A DNA stretch of 64,000 nucleotides, taken from the IMG/VR virus record IMGVR_UViG_3300023242_000004, positions 30,788 to 94,787 of that record, one strand, 5' to 3'. The notes below the pieces were generated by a model. It was not told the origin of the DNA and did not search any database. It saw only the letters and a list, made by a program, of their open reading frames with translations. Position 1 is the first letter of the stretch, and every line of letters starts with the position of its first letter. The DNA comes from a virus. This document shows, one piece after another, positions 27,296-35,206 of the stretch. The translations under genes were made by a program, and so were the position numbers.

Positions 27296-28282
27296 CTACT
27301 TTTCAAATATATTTAATATATCGTCCGTGGCTACCAAATCAATTACTTCAACCCATATTCCATCATTACCTCTTTTTACTTTGAATTTATGATTTTCAGT
27401 TGCTTCAAAAATTGACCCATCTTCCATTTCTATTTTATAGACAACAGAATGTGCGTTATACTTTATTTTATTAACTTCTTCATACCCATTAATTGTTTTA
27501 ACATTAAAAGCTTTTAAATCTAACCATTGTTGTAGATTCATACTTTCTAATTGTTCCCAATCAATATTGTTTTCTTCTAATATATCTTTAAATGATTTAA
27601 CACCACTTTCAGTATGAATCCTAGTATCAATAACTTGACAACTAGCTGTTGGTGGGCATGTTGTAACTAAAGAGTTTCTAACACCATATTTTTTAATGTC
27701 TTTTCTTAACCCTTTCCAATCATGCATACCAGATAAATTATCTTCAGTCAACCCCCACATTTGCCATTGGAAAATACCTTCAGAAATTGGTGAACCCTCG
27801 TAACCATCATACGTTAACCCAGTTTTTTTAGCTAAAGCACAAGATTCACTTAAAGCATTAAAATAAATCGTTTCAAATATGTCTTTATTTAATTGTCTAG
27901 CTATTTCACCAGTGAACGGTAATTTTAATATAGCAAACACATCTGCTAAACCTTGTATACCAATACCTAATGCTCTTTGTTCTAAACCACCTTTTCTACC
28001 TTCTGGTGTTGAATATTCGTTAACCTCTAAAGCTATGTTTAATGATTTTGTTATTGAACGTGCTACTTTACCCAATCCTATGAAGTCGTAAACTCCATCT
28101 ATAATATATTTTTGAACTGGGATGCTAGTAAGCGTACAAATAGCTGTTGTTTCAGCGTTGGTCGTCTCCATAATTTCCGAACAATTATGTACTAATATAT
28201 CATTACCAAAAAAATTATGGTTATCCTCAACAGTAATATCGTATACTGGTATTTTTTCGTTTAATTTTTCTATTTTTATCAT
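27296..28282 (-). CDS. nrdA: Ribonucleotide reductase alpha, part 2: C-intein, extein, N-intein
   Basis: 328 aa built of three pieces. Residues 1-33 are a C-intein (DITVEDNHNFFGNDILVHN). Residues 34-214 are the middle of NrdA: CSEIMETTNAETTAICTLTS holds both active-site cysteines, and the piece ends RNSLVTTCPPTAS. Residues 215-328 are a second N-intein starting CQVIDTRIHTESG with a block-B-like TENHKFKV. The protein therefore has to splice at both ends, with part 1 and with part 3. The GIY-YIG gene ends 5 nt upstream. Confidence 0.92.
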   Translation of the reverse strand: MIKIEKLNEKIPVYDITVEDNHNFFGNDILVHNCSEIMETTNAETTAICTLTSIPVQKYIIDGVYDFIGLGKVARSITKSLNIALEVNEYSTPEGRKGGLEQRALGIGIQGLADVFAILKLPFTGEIARQLNKDIFETIYFNALSESCALAKKTGLTYDGYEGSPISEGIFQWQMWGLTEDNLSGMHDWKGLRKDIKKYGVRNSLVTTCPPTASCQVIDTRIHTESGVKSFKDILEENNIDWEQLESMNLQQWLDLKAFNVKTINGYEEVNKIKYNAHSVVYKIEMEDGSIFEATENHKFKVKRGNDGIWVEVIDLVATDDILNIFEK

Positions 28283-28287
28283 TTATT

Positions 28288-29034
28288 TTAATTTTTAAAT
28301 TTCCATTTAAAACCACCAGCAGTGGTTCCTTGTTTACAAGCTCTACTAATTCCAGACTTATGTTTAATATTATTCTTTTCAGCTGCTTCAACAGTAGTTA
28401 AGTAAGTGTCAATTTCTTCACCATTTACACTCATTTTAACAACAGTTTTAGCGTTTGGGTTATTTTCTCTAGTATTATTAATAGACATCTTTTTTAAAGT
28501 TTCATCATTAGCTTTTCTACCTAAGTTCCAATGATTACCATTTATTTTAGCTTTATGTGATGGTCGTTCTTTTAAAGATAACCCATACATATTGTTATTA
28601 ACACCAGTAGCGTTTAACCTATGTTTTTCACGTATTTCTTCTTTATTTGGGTTATTAGTAAACGTATCACCACCTAACCCACCTTTAGTTAAATTGGTTA
28701 GAATACCACTTTTATTATGTCTAAAACCCATTATATCTATTAATAAACTTTCAATATCATAAGCGGTTTGTTCTTCTAACCCTTCAACTATTTTTATTAT
28801 TATGGGTTCTAACCCATTTTTTAATATTTGATTAATAACATTTAACTTATAAATATTATTTGTTAAATCTTTATTTTGTTCTTTTATTAACTTTAAATGT
28901 TTTTCTAACCTATTAGAACTATCTTTACCCTTTCCAATATAAAAAGGTTTATTTTTAAAAATATAATTTCCAAAATTATACTCACCAATTTCTCTAGGGT
29001 CCAAGTAAGCGTACACATAATATTTTTTTTCCAT
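28288..29034 (-). CDS. GIY-YIG homing endonuclease in the first nrdA gap
   Basis: About 248 aa from the ATG at 29034 (MEKKYYVYAYLD). The GIY-YIG signature is split as YVYAYLD (residues 5-11) and PFYIGKGK about 20 residues later, with a Glu in the following helix region. The middle (NNNMYGLSLKERPSHKAK, then NHWNLGRKANDETLKKMS) fits NUMOD3, and the end (SVNGEEIDTYLTTVEAAEKN ... GGFKWKFKN) is NUMOD1. It lies exactly between the two halves of the first nrdA intein and could spread that break by cutting intact nrdA. A 42-bp palindrome covers its start region. Confidence 0.85.
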   Translation of the reverse strand: MEKKYYVYAYLDPREIGEYNFGNYIFKNKPFYIGKGKDSSNRLEKHLKLIKEQNKDLTNNIYKLNVINQILKNGLEPIIIKIVEGLEEQTAYDIESLLIDIMGFRHNKSGILTNLTKGGLGGDTFTNNPNKEEIREKHRLNATGVNNNMYGLSLKERPSHKAKINGNHWNLGRKANDETLKKMSINNTRENNPNAKTVVKMSVNGEEIDTYLTTVEAAEKNNIKHKSGISRACKQGTTAGGFKWKFKN

Positions 29035-29075
29035 TGTGATTTCCATTATGTATATATACATAATGGAAATCACAA
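29034..29075. repeat. 42-bp perfect palindrome at the homing-endonuclease start
   Basis: Arms TTGTGATTTCCATTATGTATA and its exact reverse complement meet without a loop at 29054/29055. It fills the gap between the stop of nrdA part 1 (29081) and the endonuclease ATG, whose first base is the last base of the palindrome. As RNA it could form a stem (up to 21 bp less a few loop bases) that buries the upstream ATGs and abuts the real one. Confidence 0.85.
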
Positions 29076-29080
29076 AAAGA

Positions 29081-30655
29081 TTAAAATATTTCTAATACAT
29101 CAGTCTCAACTAAATCTTTAGCTAACACATATCCTCTATTTTTTGTGAATATTTGGTGTTCTGGTGTGCAAATAATATGTTTACCAGTTTCCTCATCAGT
29201 TATCTTTAAAACATCAGCTGACTCATTCATTAAGGCAGCATTTGTTATCTTTTTATATTCTGGTTTATTTGTTTCAATATTATAACTTAATACTTCTATA
29301 CCGTGTTCTACATTAAAATCGTTAACAACATCGGAAATATTAAAATCAACTTCCTTACCATGATATTTTGTTTTAATAATTGTTTTACCATCAACACACA
29401 AATTACTAGAGTGAATCATACCAATATTTTTTTGGTTGGATTTCTCATTAACGTGGTCTTTAAAGCACATATATGGCATACCAGTTTCAATTTGTGATTC
29501 CAAAATTTTAAGCCATAAATCATGTGCTTTAATTTTAGTACCAATACCCATCTCTACGGCCTTATTATATTCTTCCTCATACTCTTTACCATAAATCTCA
29601 TAAAATGGCTTTAAACCAGCTTCTTTTATGTCGTTTGGGCAGAATAAATACCAAGCATCATTTGTTTCAACAGCTCTCATAAAATTATTTGGAATCCATA
29701 GTGCTGAAAATAAGTCACGAGCCCTTAAAGTATCATCACCTGTCTTTTTTCTTATATCTAAAACGTCGAAAACATCTTTATGCCATGGTTCAATATAAAC
29801 AGCACAAGAGCCAGGTCTTTTACCTCTTTGGTTCCAGAATCTAAGTGTTTCATTAACAACTTTAAGGTATTTTAAAATACCACCAGCTTTTCCGTTTGAA
29901 TTACCCACATTACTTTCTTTTGAACGAATATTTGAAATAGCTAAACCTATACCTTCTGCTTTTGATGATGATATAGCAATTCTACCTAGGATATCTAATA
30001 ACCCTTCTGTTGAATCATCTGGAACAATCGATAAATTACATGAGGCAATTTGACCAATTGTTGTTCCTATGTTCATTTTTATAGGCGTTGCTGGGCTTTC
30101 TTTTTGATTACTTATGTAATTGTATTTTTCAATAAAATCTTCAGCGTTTTCTGTCACCATAAGAGCGACCCTAACATACATTTGTTGTGGTCTTTCTACT
30201 ATCACGCCATCTTTTGTTTTTAAAAGATATATGTCTTTAAGAGAACACCAACCAAAATAATCAAAATTAAAATCTCTAGAATAATCGATTGTTGATTCGA
30301 TTAACTCTATATTTTCTTTAACTTTATTAAAATACACATCATTCAATAAACCTAAATTATACATTTTTTTTATTGCCTTCATGAACGAGTCATCGGTTTC
30401 TTTATGTAATTTAGTTATGGATATATTTGCAGCCAATTTTGAATAGTCTGGATGATTCATAGCTAATGATTCAGATACGACTGAAATCAAATCATCTAAC
30501 TCATTTGTTGTCATATCATCAGCAATACCTTGCGTAACCTTTATAAACACCTCGTCAGCGTTAACTTTTAACCCTTCGGATTGTTTTTTTATTCTGGTAA
30601 GAATTTTATTTGGGTTAAAATCTATTTTATTACCGTTTCTTTTTATTACTTGCAT
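29081..30655 (-). CDS. nrdA: Ribonucleotide reductase alpha, part 1: N-terminal extein plus N-intein
   Basis: 524 aa. Residues 1-90 are the ATP-cone allosteric domain (VIKRNGNKIDFNPNK). The catalytic barrel follows, with Cys206 in GQIASCNLSIVP matching E. coli C225, and it ends NIGMIHSSNL at residue 419. Residues 420-524 are a split-intein N-half beginning CVDGKTIIKTKYHG with a block-B-like ICTPEHQIF. The next extein residue, supplied by part 2, is the cysteine equivalent to the thiyl-radical Cys439. The three exteins sum to about 770 aa, a normal NrdA. It lies 17 nt downstream of nrdB. Confidence 0.93.
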   Translation of the reverse strand: MQVIKRNGNKIDFNPNKILTRIKKQSEGLKVNADEVFIKVTQGIADDMTTNELDDLISVVSESLAMNHPDYSKLAANISITKLHKETDDSFMKAIKKMYNLGLLNDVYFNKVKENIELIESTIDYSRDFNFDYFGWCSLKDIYLLKTKDGVIVERPQQMYVRVALMVTENAEDFIEKYNYISNQKESPATPIKMNIGTTIGQIASCNLSIVPDDSTEGLLDILGRIAISSSKAEGIGLAISNIRSKESNVGNSNGKAGGILKYLKVVNETLRFWNQRGKRPGSCAVYIEPWHKDVFDVLDIRKKTGDDTLRARDLFSALWIPNNFMRAVETNDAWYLFCPNDIKEAGLKPFYEIYGKEYEEEYNKAVEMGIGTKIKAHDLWLKILESQIETGMPYMCFKDHVNEKSNQKNIGMIHSSNLCVDGKTIIKTKYHGKEVDFNISDVVNDFNVEHGIEVLSYNIETNKPEYKKITNAALMNESADVLKITDEETGKHIICTPEHQIFTKNRGYVLAKDLVETDVLEIF

Positions 30656-30672
30656 ACTTTTATTTATTAATG

Positions 30673-31626
30673 TTAAATTTCTTCATCAAATGAGATTGGC
30701 CCACTTAAATCAGCTGATTTATATTCCGTTGAACGACCCTCGAAAAAATTTGCCTTTGTTTTTAAAGCAATTTGATTCATAAACTCAAAAGGGTTTTTAC
30801 TATTAAATTCTTTATCGCACTCTAATTGTTGTAATAAACCATCAACAACAAACTCTAAATATTGTTTCATAACATTAGAGTTCATACCAATAAGCGAAAC
30901 TGGTAATGATTCAGTAATAAATTCTTTCTCAATCTCTAAAGCAGATAAGAAAATTTCTTTGATTCTTTCTTTAGATGGTTTATCAACTATATGATTATTT
31001 AATAAATGAATAGCAAAATCAGCATGCATAGCTTCATCTCTAGAAATGAACGTATTTGAATCACATAAACCTGGCATTAAACCTCTAGATTTTAAATAAA
31101 AAATACTACAGAAAGAACCAGAAAAGAAAATACCCTCCACAGCAACAAACGCTATTAATCTCTCAACAAAAGATTCAGATTCAATCCATTTTAACGCCCA
31201 TTCAGCTTTTTTCTTAACTGGTGGCATGTATTCAATAGCGTTAAAACATTCTTGTCTTTCTTTAGTATCTTTAATGTATGTATCGATAAGTAAAGAATAC
31301 ATTTGACTATGGATATTTTCCATCATAATTTGAAAACCGTAAAAAAACTTTGCTTCGGTGTATTGAACCTCATTTAAGAAATTTATAGCTAGATTTTCGT
31401 TCACTATACCGTCACTGGCAGCAAAGAAGGCTAACACGTTTTTAACGAAAAATCTTTCTTTTTCAGTTAGTTTATTGTTCCAGTGGTCAATGTCTTTAGA
31501 TAAATCAACTTCTTGAGTTGTCCACATAGCACTTAATTGTGTTTCATACAAATCCCAAATATCTTGGTGTTCAATAGGAAAAAGCACAAATCTGTTTGGG
31601 TTGTTAATTAATATTGGTTCGTTCAT
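30673..31626 (-). CDS. nrdB: Ribonucleotide reductase beta subunit (class I R2)
   Basis: 317 aa. It houses the diiron/tyrosyl cofactor that starts catalysis in the alpha subunit. Visible ligand motifs: Asp72 in SDGIVNENL, Glu103-x2-His106 ([10 protein letters not shown]) with Tyr110 as the likely radical tyrosine, a Glu in VAVEGIFF, and a Glu-x2-His in [10 protein letters not shown]. The pattern is of the eukaryote/T4-like R2 type. The C-terminus ends SFDEEI, the kind of acidic tail that docks on the alpha subunit. Unlike nrdA it is uninterrupted. It lies between the split helicase and split nrdA genes. Confidence 0.93.
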   Translation of the reverse strand: MNEPILINNPNRFVLFPIEHQDIWDLYETQLSAMWTTQEVDLSKDIDHWNNKLTEKERFFVKNVLAFFAASDGIVNENLAINFLNEVQYTEAKFFYGFQIMMENIHSQMYSLLIDTYIKDTKERQECFNAIEYMPPVKKKAEWALKWIESESFVERLIAFVAVEGIFFSGSFCSIFYLKSRGLMPGLCDSNTFISRDEAMHADFAIHLLNNHIVDKPSKERIKEIFLSALEIEKEFITESLPVSLIGMNSNVMKQYLEFVVDGLLQQLECDKEFNSKNPFEFMNQIALKTKANFFEGRSTEYKSADLSGPISFDEEI

Positions 31627-31661
31627 TTTTTTATTAAATTATTATTTTATTTTATTTTGTA

Positions 31662-32150
31662 TTATTGTTGAGTTGGGCTATTTAATATAGTGTTTCTGTT
31701 TTGAGCGGCCGCTAATACTGTATTAACTCTGTTTTGGTTTACTTCGTCTTTATCCATCTTATGTTCCGTTTGACTTCTAGCGCCTTTACTTTTACCCATA
31801 TCTATTTGAATTTTTGCGTTATCAAATCTTATATCTTGAAAGATAATACCATCTTTACCAAATCTAGATTTAAGTATCGCCATTGTCGCAGTACCAGCTT
31901 CTTTTTGGTCTAAGTTTTTCGCTATAGACACAATAAAGTGACCAATTTGACCTTTTTTAATTGAACCACCTATTTGGTTAGCTTCAACCACATCAGCCGA
32001 AATAGAGCTGTTGTGTGTGTAAATATCGTTACCATAAAACATATGTGTGTCTTCTACGGTGATATCAATAGTGTCTTCCTCACCAATTAACTCAATTGAT
32101 TCGATTTCATCCAAATCAAAATTACTTAAATCTAAATTGTGTTTTACCAT
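31662..32150 (-). CDS. Replicative helicase, part 2: C-intein plus C-terminal extein
   Basis: About 162 aa from the ATG at 32150, 5 nt after the endonuclease stop; a 9-residue longer frame from 32177 overlaps that gene. Residues 1-47 are the C-intein (DITVEDTHMFYGNDIYTHN), then Ser+1. The extein continues the RecA core of a gp41/DnaB helicase: SSISADVVEANQIGG, KKGQIGHFIVSIAK and ILKSRFGKDG (arginine-finger region). It must be spliced to the N-terminal part encoded at 33337-34665. The intein position and motifs resemble the known gp41-1-type split inteins. Confidence 0.9.
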   Translation of the reverse strand: MVKHNLDLSNFDLDEIESIELIGEEDTIDITVEDTHMFYGNDIYTHNSSISADVVEANQIGGSIKKGQIGHFIVSIAKNLDQKEAGTATMAILKSRFGKDGIIFQDIRFDNAKIQIDMGKSKGARSQTEHKMDKDEVNQNRVNTVLAAAQNRNTILNSPTQQ

Positions 32151-32155
32151 TTTTT

Positions 32156-33277
32156 TTATTTTAAAAAGTTTAAACATTTCTCTAATGTTTTTTCTTTATT
32201 TATTTTGTATTCACTTTCTTTAATCCTTAATATTTTATAACCCTTACCAATTAAAAACTCATCTCTTACCATATCTTTAGATTTTTGTTCTGGTTTAGAA
32301 TGCCAATAATCACCATCAAACTCAATTATTTTATCACCACATTTGAAATCGACAAGTATAGTAAAAATATTTTTTATGTTAACGTAGAAATACTCTTCAC
32401 CATTTAATTCCGCAAATTTAACATTAATTTTATCAATATCTGTTAATTTATTAAATAATAACCAAAATAATTCCTGTGATATCTTACTATAATAGACACC
32501 ACTTCTAAATTGTTTATCTAAAAACTCAATAAATTTTATTTTACCAACTTTACAACCATATCTATCGATAAATGATTGTAATGACGTTTTTGACATAGTG
32601 GTACAATATTCTAACCATTTAACTTTACCATGTTTATCACCATATAAATCAATAAAATATTTTTCACTAAATCGATATTTTTGTTGGTTGTTACGTTTTA
32701 TCCATTTTTGATAACCAACTTTAACCCCATCTCTATCTTGATATTCAACTAAAGTTCTACCATTTCTATATGGTTTAATTTTCCTACGTTCTTTTTGGGT
32801 CTCAATTTTCTTAGTTAAACGTTCTTGCCATTTTTTAGTACCTTCAGTCTCACCATATCTTTCAATGCAAGCTTCAAATCCCCAAGGTGTTTTTGAATTA
32901 ACTAAATATTCAGTATATTTATTAACCCCATCTTCTTTACCATATTTTTTAATATAACCATCTAACGTATGTGCAAATTTAACATATAATTCTGATTTAA
33001 CCAATTCAACATTTTCTTTACCATACCTAATTTCTAAAGCATATTCAGAAGCGATATCATTTTTTAAAACGTTGATGATGATATTAAGTCTTTCTAACCA
33101 ATCACCATCAACATTAAATTTAATAAAATCATGTATATTTTTCATTCTATTCTTAATTCTTACATTATCGTAAACTTCTAATATTTTACTTATTTCAGTC
33201 TTTTGACATTCTGTAACTTTAGAAATATCAATATCCCCAAATATTTTTCTACTTAATAATTTTTCTATAGTTATCAT
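32156..33277 (-). CDS. Vsr-like (EDxHD-type) homing endonuclease in the helicase gap
   Basis: 373 aa. The C-terminal 55 residues carry EFDGDYWHSKPEQ and GYKILRIKESEY, a Vsr/PD-(D/E)XK-like nuclease core like the endonuclease family found beside split inteins in marine metagenomes. The central part has about five modules of the form YG-x3-G-x2-K-(W/Y)-x-E (YGKEDGVNKYTEY, YGETEGTKKWQER, YGDKHGKVKWLEY and so on), probably DNA-binding repeats. It sits exactly between the two helicase halves and would drive homing of the break. A short inverted repeat precedes the start. Confidence 0.82.
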   Translation of the reverse strand: MITIEKLLSRKIFGDIDISKVTECQKTEISKILEVYDNVRIKNRMKNIHDFIKFNVDGDWLERLNIIINVLKNDIASEYALEIRYGKENVELVKSELYVKFAHTLDGYIKKYGKEDGVNKYTEYLVNSKTPWGFEACIERYGETEGTKKWQERLTKKIETQKERRKIKPYRNGRTLVEYQDRDGVKVGYQKWIKRNNQQKYRFSEKYFIDLYGDKHGKVKWLEYCTTMSKTSLQSFIDRYGCKVGKIKFIEFLDKQFRSGVYYSKISQELFWLLFNKLTDIDKINVKFAELNGEEYFYVNIKNIFTILVDFKCGDKIIEFDGDYWHSKPEQKSKDMVRDEFLIGKGYKILRIKESEYKINKEKTLEKCLNFLK

Positions 33278-33280
33278 ATC

Positions 33281-33302
33281 TTTTCATATAAATATATGAA
33301 AA
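33281..33302. repeat. Inverted repeat before the Vsr-like endonuclease start
   Basis: TTTTCATATA, 2 nt, TATATGAAAA: a 10-bp stem ending 4 nt before the ATG at 33277. It contains a TATTTATA octamer (33287-33294). The flanking GTGATTTTCAT resembles the arm GTGATTTCCAT of the palindrome before the other intact homing endonuclease. Confidence 0.6.
33287..33294 (-). promoter_or_regulatory. TATTTATA motif before the Vsr-like endonuclease
   Basis: Coding-strand ATATTTATATG, 9 nt before the ATG at 33277 and embedded in the inverted repeat. Confidence 0.4.
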
Positions 33303-33336
33303 TCACATAAAAAGTAAACAGCAATAGAAAAAAAAA

Positions 33337-34665
33337 TTATTTTTTGGTTAATAAACTATCACCAACTGTTAACCCACTCTCAATAGATAAAAACTTACCA
33401 TCAGAAGTTGGGAAAAAATGTTTTTTAGCTACTTTAATTTCCTTACCCGATTTTAATTTAATTTTATAAACTGGTTGTTTCGCAATAGGGAAAATATGTG
33501 ATATTGTTTTATATCCATCATGAGTCAAAATTTCGTCACCTAATACAGCATCTTTTATCTCAATAAGTCCATTATTTTTCGTAACTATCTTAGTATCAAG
33601 TGAAACACATCTATTACCTTGAACAGCCGTCCATCCAGCTATATCTAGTTCAGATAAAAGCGTTTCAAATTGTCGCATAACACTACCCTCACCAGCGTTA
33701 ATATCATCAAATTTTTTCGATGGTTCGACACAATCAATATAATCCAATAAAATTATATCTGGTCTAAAACCTTGTGCTATCAACTTTCTAATATATTGTC
33801 TAATCATTGGAATTGTAGTACCATCGCTAGAAAACTTTTTAAGTTTAAGATTTTCATGAGGTAATTTTGCAGCAATTTCAAATATTTCTTCTTTGTGTAA
33901 ACTTAAACTATTTAGTTCATACCCAGAAGAACAAGCTAAATGTTTTCTTTGGATAACTTTTGGGTTGTCTTCGAAAAATATTTGTAAAACTTTATAACCA
34001 TCTGCCATTGCGGTGTTAGCTAATTTTGTAATCATGGTTGTTTTTCCAACACCGAATGGTGCTAATATTACAGCTAACTCACCTCTGGATAACCCACCAT
34101 CCATGACTTCATCTAAACCTTTTATCCCAGTAGCAATTGGTTTTCTAAAATCATCAACTAAAACATGTTCTATACCATCAAAAACGTTAAAACCATCATC
34201 TTTAGCATCACCATGCTCAAGTGCTTTTCTTATAATAGCTTCAACTTGTTCGTAATCTTCAAGGTTACCTCGTTCGATGATTTTATTAACTTGCATCATC
34301 GATTTTCTCATTTCTTGTTGTTTACAAAACCTCATCGCCATATCTTGGACTTTCAAGGTATCGTTCAAATCAGCTTCTTGAACTTTACGTAGTTGGCTGA
34401 TAACGTATTTTCTTTGGTATTCGTCCTTAACATCTTCTAGTAACCTGAATTCAAGACTACCAACATCTGGGACAATATCATCGGTAACCTTTGCATCTTT
34501 TATTGTTGCAACTATTACTCGTAAATACTGGTCTTCAAAGTAGTTTGGGTCAACGATATCTAATATAGAATTTGCAAACTTTCTATCCGTTAAAAATTGC
34601 GCTATAAGCCTTAATTGGTAGTCGTGTCCTAAATAACCAAAACTATTTTTATCTATTTTTGTCAT
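33337..34665 (-). CDS. Replicative helicase, part 1: N-terminal extein plus N-intein
   Basis: 442 aa. Residues 1-352 are a gp41/DnaB-type helicase: N-terminal helical domain, a DnaB-like hinge ending in TGIKGLDEVMDGGLSRGEL, Walker A in APFGVGKTT, Walker B in DIILLDYID, and a final WTAVQGNR. Residues 353-442 are an N-intein beginning CVSLDTKIVTKNNG with block B near KKHFFPTSDG, then a stop. The helicase unwinds DNA at the fork with the primase encoded at 659-1615. Without the partner at 31662-32150 it lacks half of the ATPase core. Confidence 0.92.
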   Translation of the reverse strand: MTKIDKNSFGYLGHDYQLRLIAQFLTDRKFANSILDIVDPNYFEDQYLRVIVATIKDAKVTDDIVPDVGSLEFRLLEDVKDEYQRKYVISQLRKVQEADLNDTLKVQDMAMRFCKQQEMRKSMMQVNKIIERGNLEDYEQVEAIIRKALEHGDAKDDGFNVFDGIEHVLVDDFRKPIATGIKGLDEVMDGGLSRGELAVILAPFGVGKTTMITKLANTAMADGYKVLQIFFEDNPKVIQRKHLACSSGYELNSLSLHKEEIFEIAAKLPHENLKLKKFSSDGTTIPMIRQYIRKLIAQGFRPDIILLDYIDCVEPSKKFDDINAGEGSVMRQFETLLSELDIAGWTAVQGNRCVSLDTKIVTKNNGLIEIKDAVLGDEILTHDGYKTISHIFPIAKQPVYKIKLKSGKEIKVAKKHFFPTSDGKFLSIESGLTVGDSLLTKK

Positions 34666-34717
34666 TAAAAATTTCTATTTTTTCACTTGTGTTATAATAA
34701 ATATCTAATAATAATTA

Positions 34718-35194
34718 TTAAACTGTCACCAGTGAATAATTTTTTCTACTAGTTGTTTGTCTAATCTCAGACATAATTTCTGGGATAACTTCTCTAATAT
34801 CAACATTAACTCTAGGGTTTAAAGTAAAAAATTCGTTTGAGAATTGTGTTGCGACAACAACTCTTTTATCGACCTTAAATTCAAATTGAAACTCGTCACC
34901 TTTTTTGGCTGGTGCCCTATACGATTCATCTGTTTGAACAAAGTATGGGTTATAATTTTCCCAAAGGTACTGGATTGATTTTCTTTTTAAATATTTAGGT
35001 ATAATACCTGACGTACCAGCAATTTCATCAATCATTTCTTTAATATCTAAAGAATTGATAGAGTCCTCATTAAAATCAAAAATATGGAAATATCTTTGAC
35101 AAACGATATTATTGTTAACATAAAGTACGAATTCAAATCTTTGTTCTTCGATTTTCTTTGTAATTGGTGCGGTTGTTTTTTCTTTTGCGTTCAT
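34718..35194 (-). CDS. Hypothetical protein in the replication cluster
   Basis: 158 aa, not recognised. It is a soluble, charged, beta-rich protein (FEFVLYVNNNIVCQRYFHI near the N-terminus, PRVNVDIREVIPEIMSEI near the C-terminus). It lies between the exonuclease and the helicase, 12 nt after the former, where T4-like phages often keep accessory replication proteins. That context hints at a replication role; the sequence gives no motif. Confidence 0.5.
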   Translation of the reverse strand: MNAKEKTTAPITKKIEEQRFEFVLYVNNNIVCQRYFHIFDFNEDSINSLDIKEMIDEIAGTSGIIPKYLKRKSIQYLWENYNPYFVQTDESYRAPAKKGDEFQFEFKVDKRVVVATQFSNEFFTLNPRVNVDIREVIPEIMSEIRQTTSRKNYSLVTV

Positions 35195-35206
35195 ATAATT
35201 TTTTTT

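Noticed and set aside
26310-30655. nrdA pieces as a frameshifted or mis-assembled gene
   Set aside because: Each break ends in a complete intein half with correct junction residues and separate start codons, and a homing endonuclease gene or its remnant fits in each gap. Random errors would not produce this three times.
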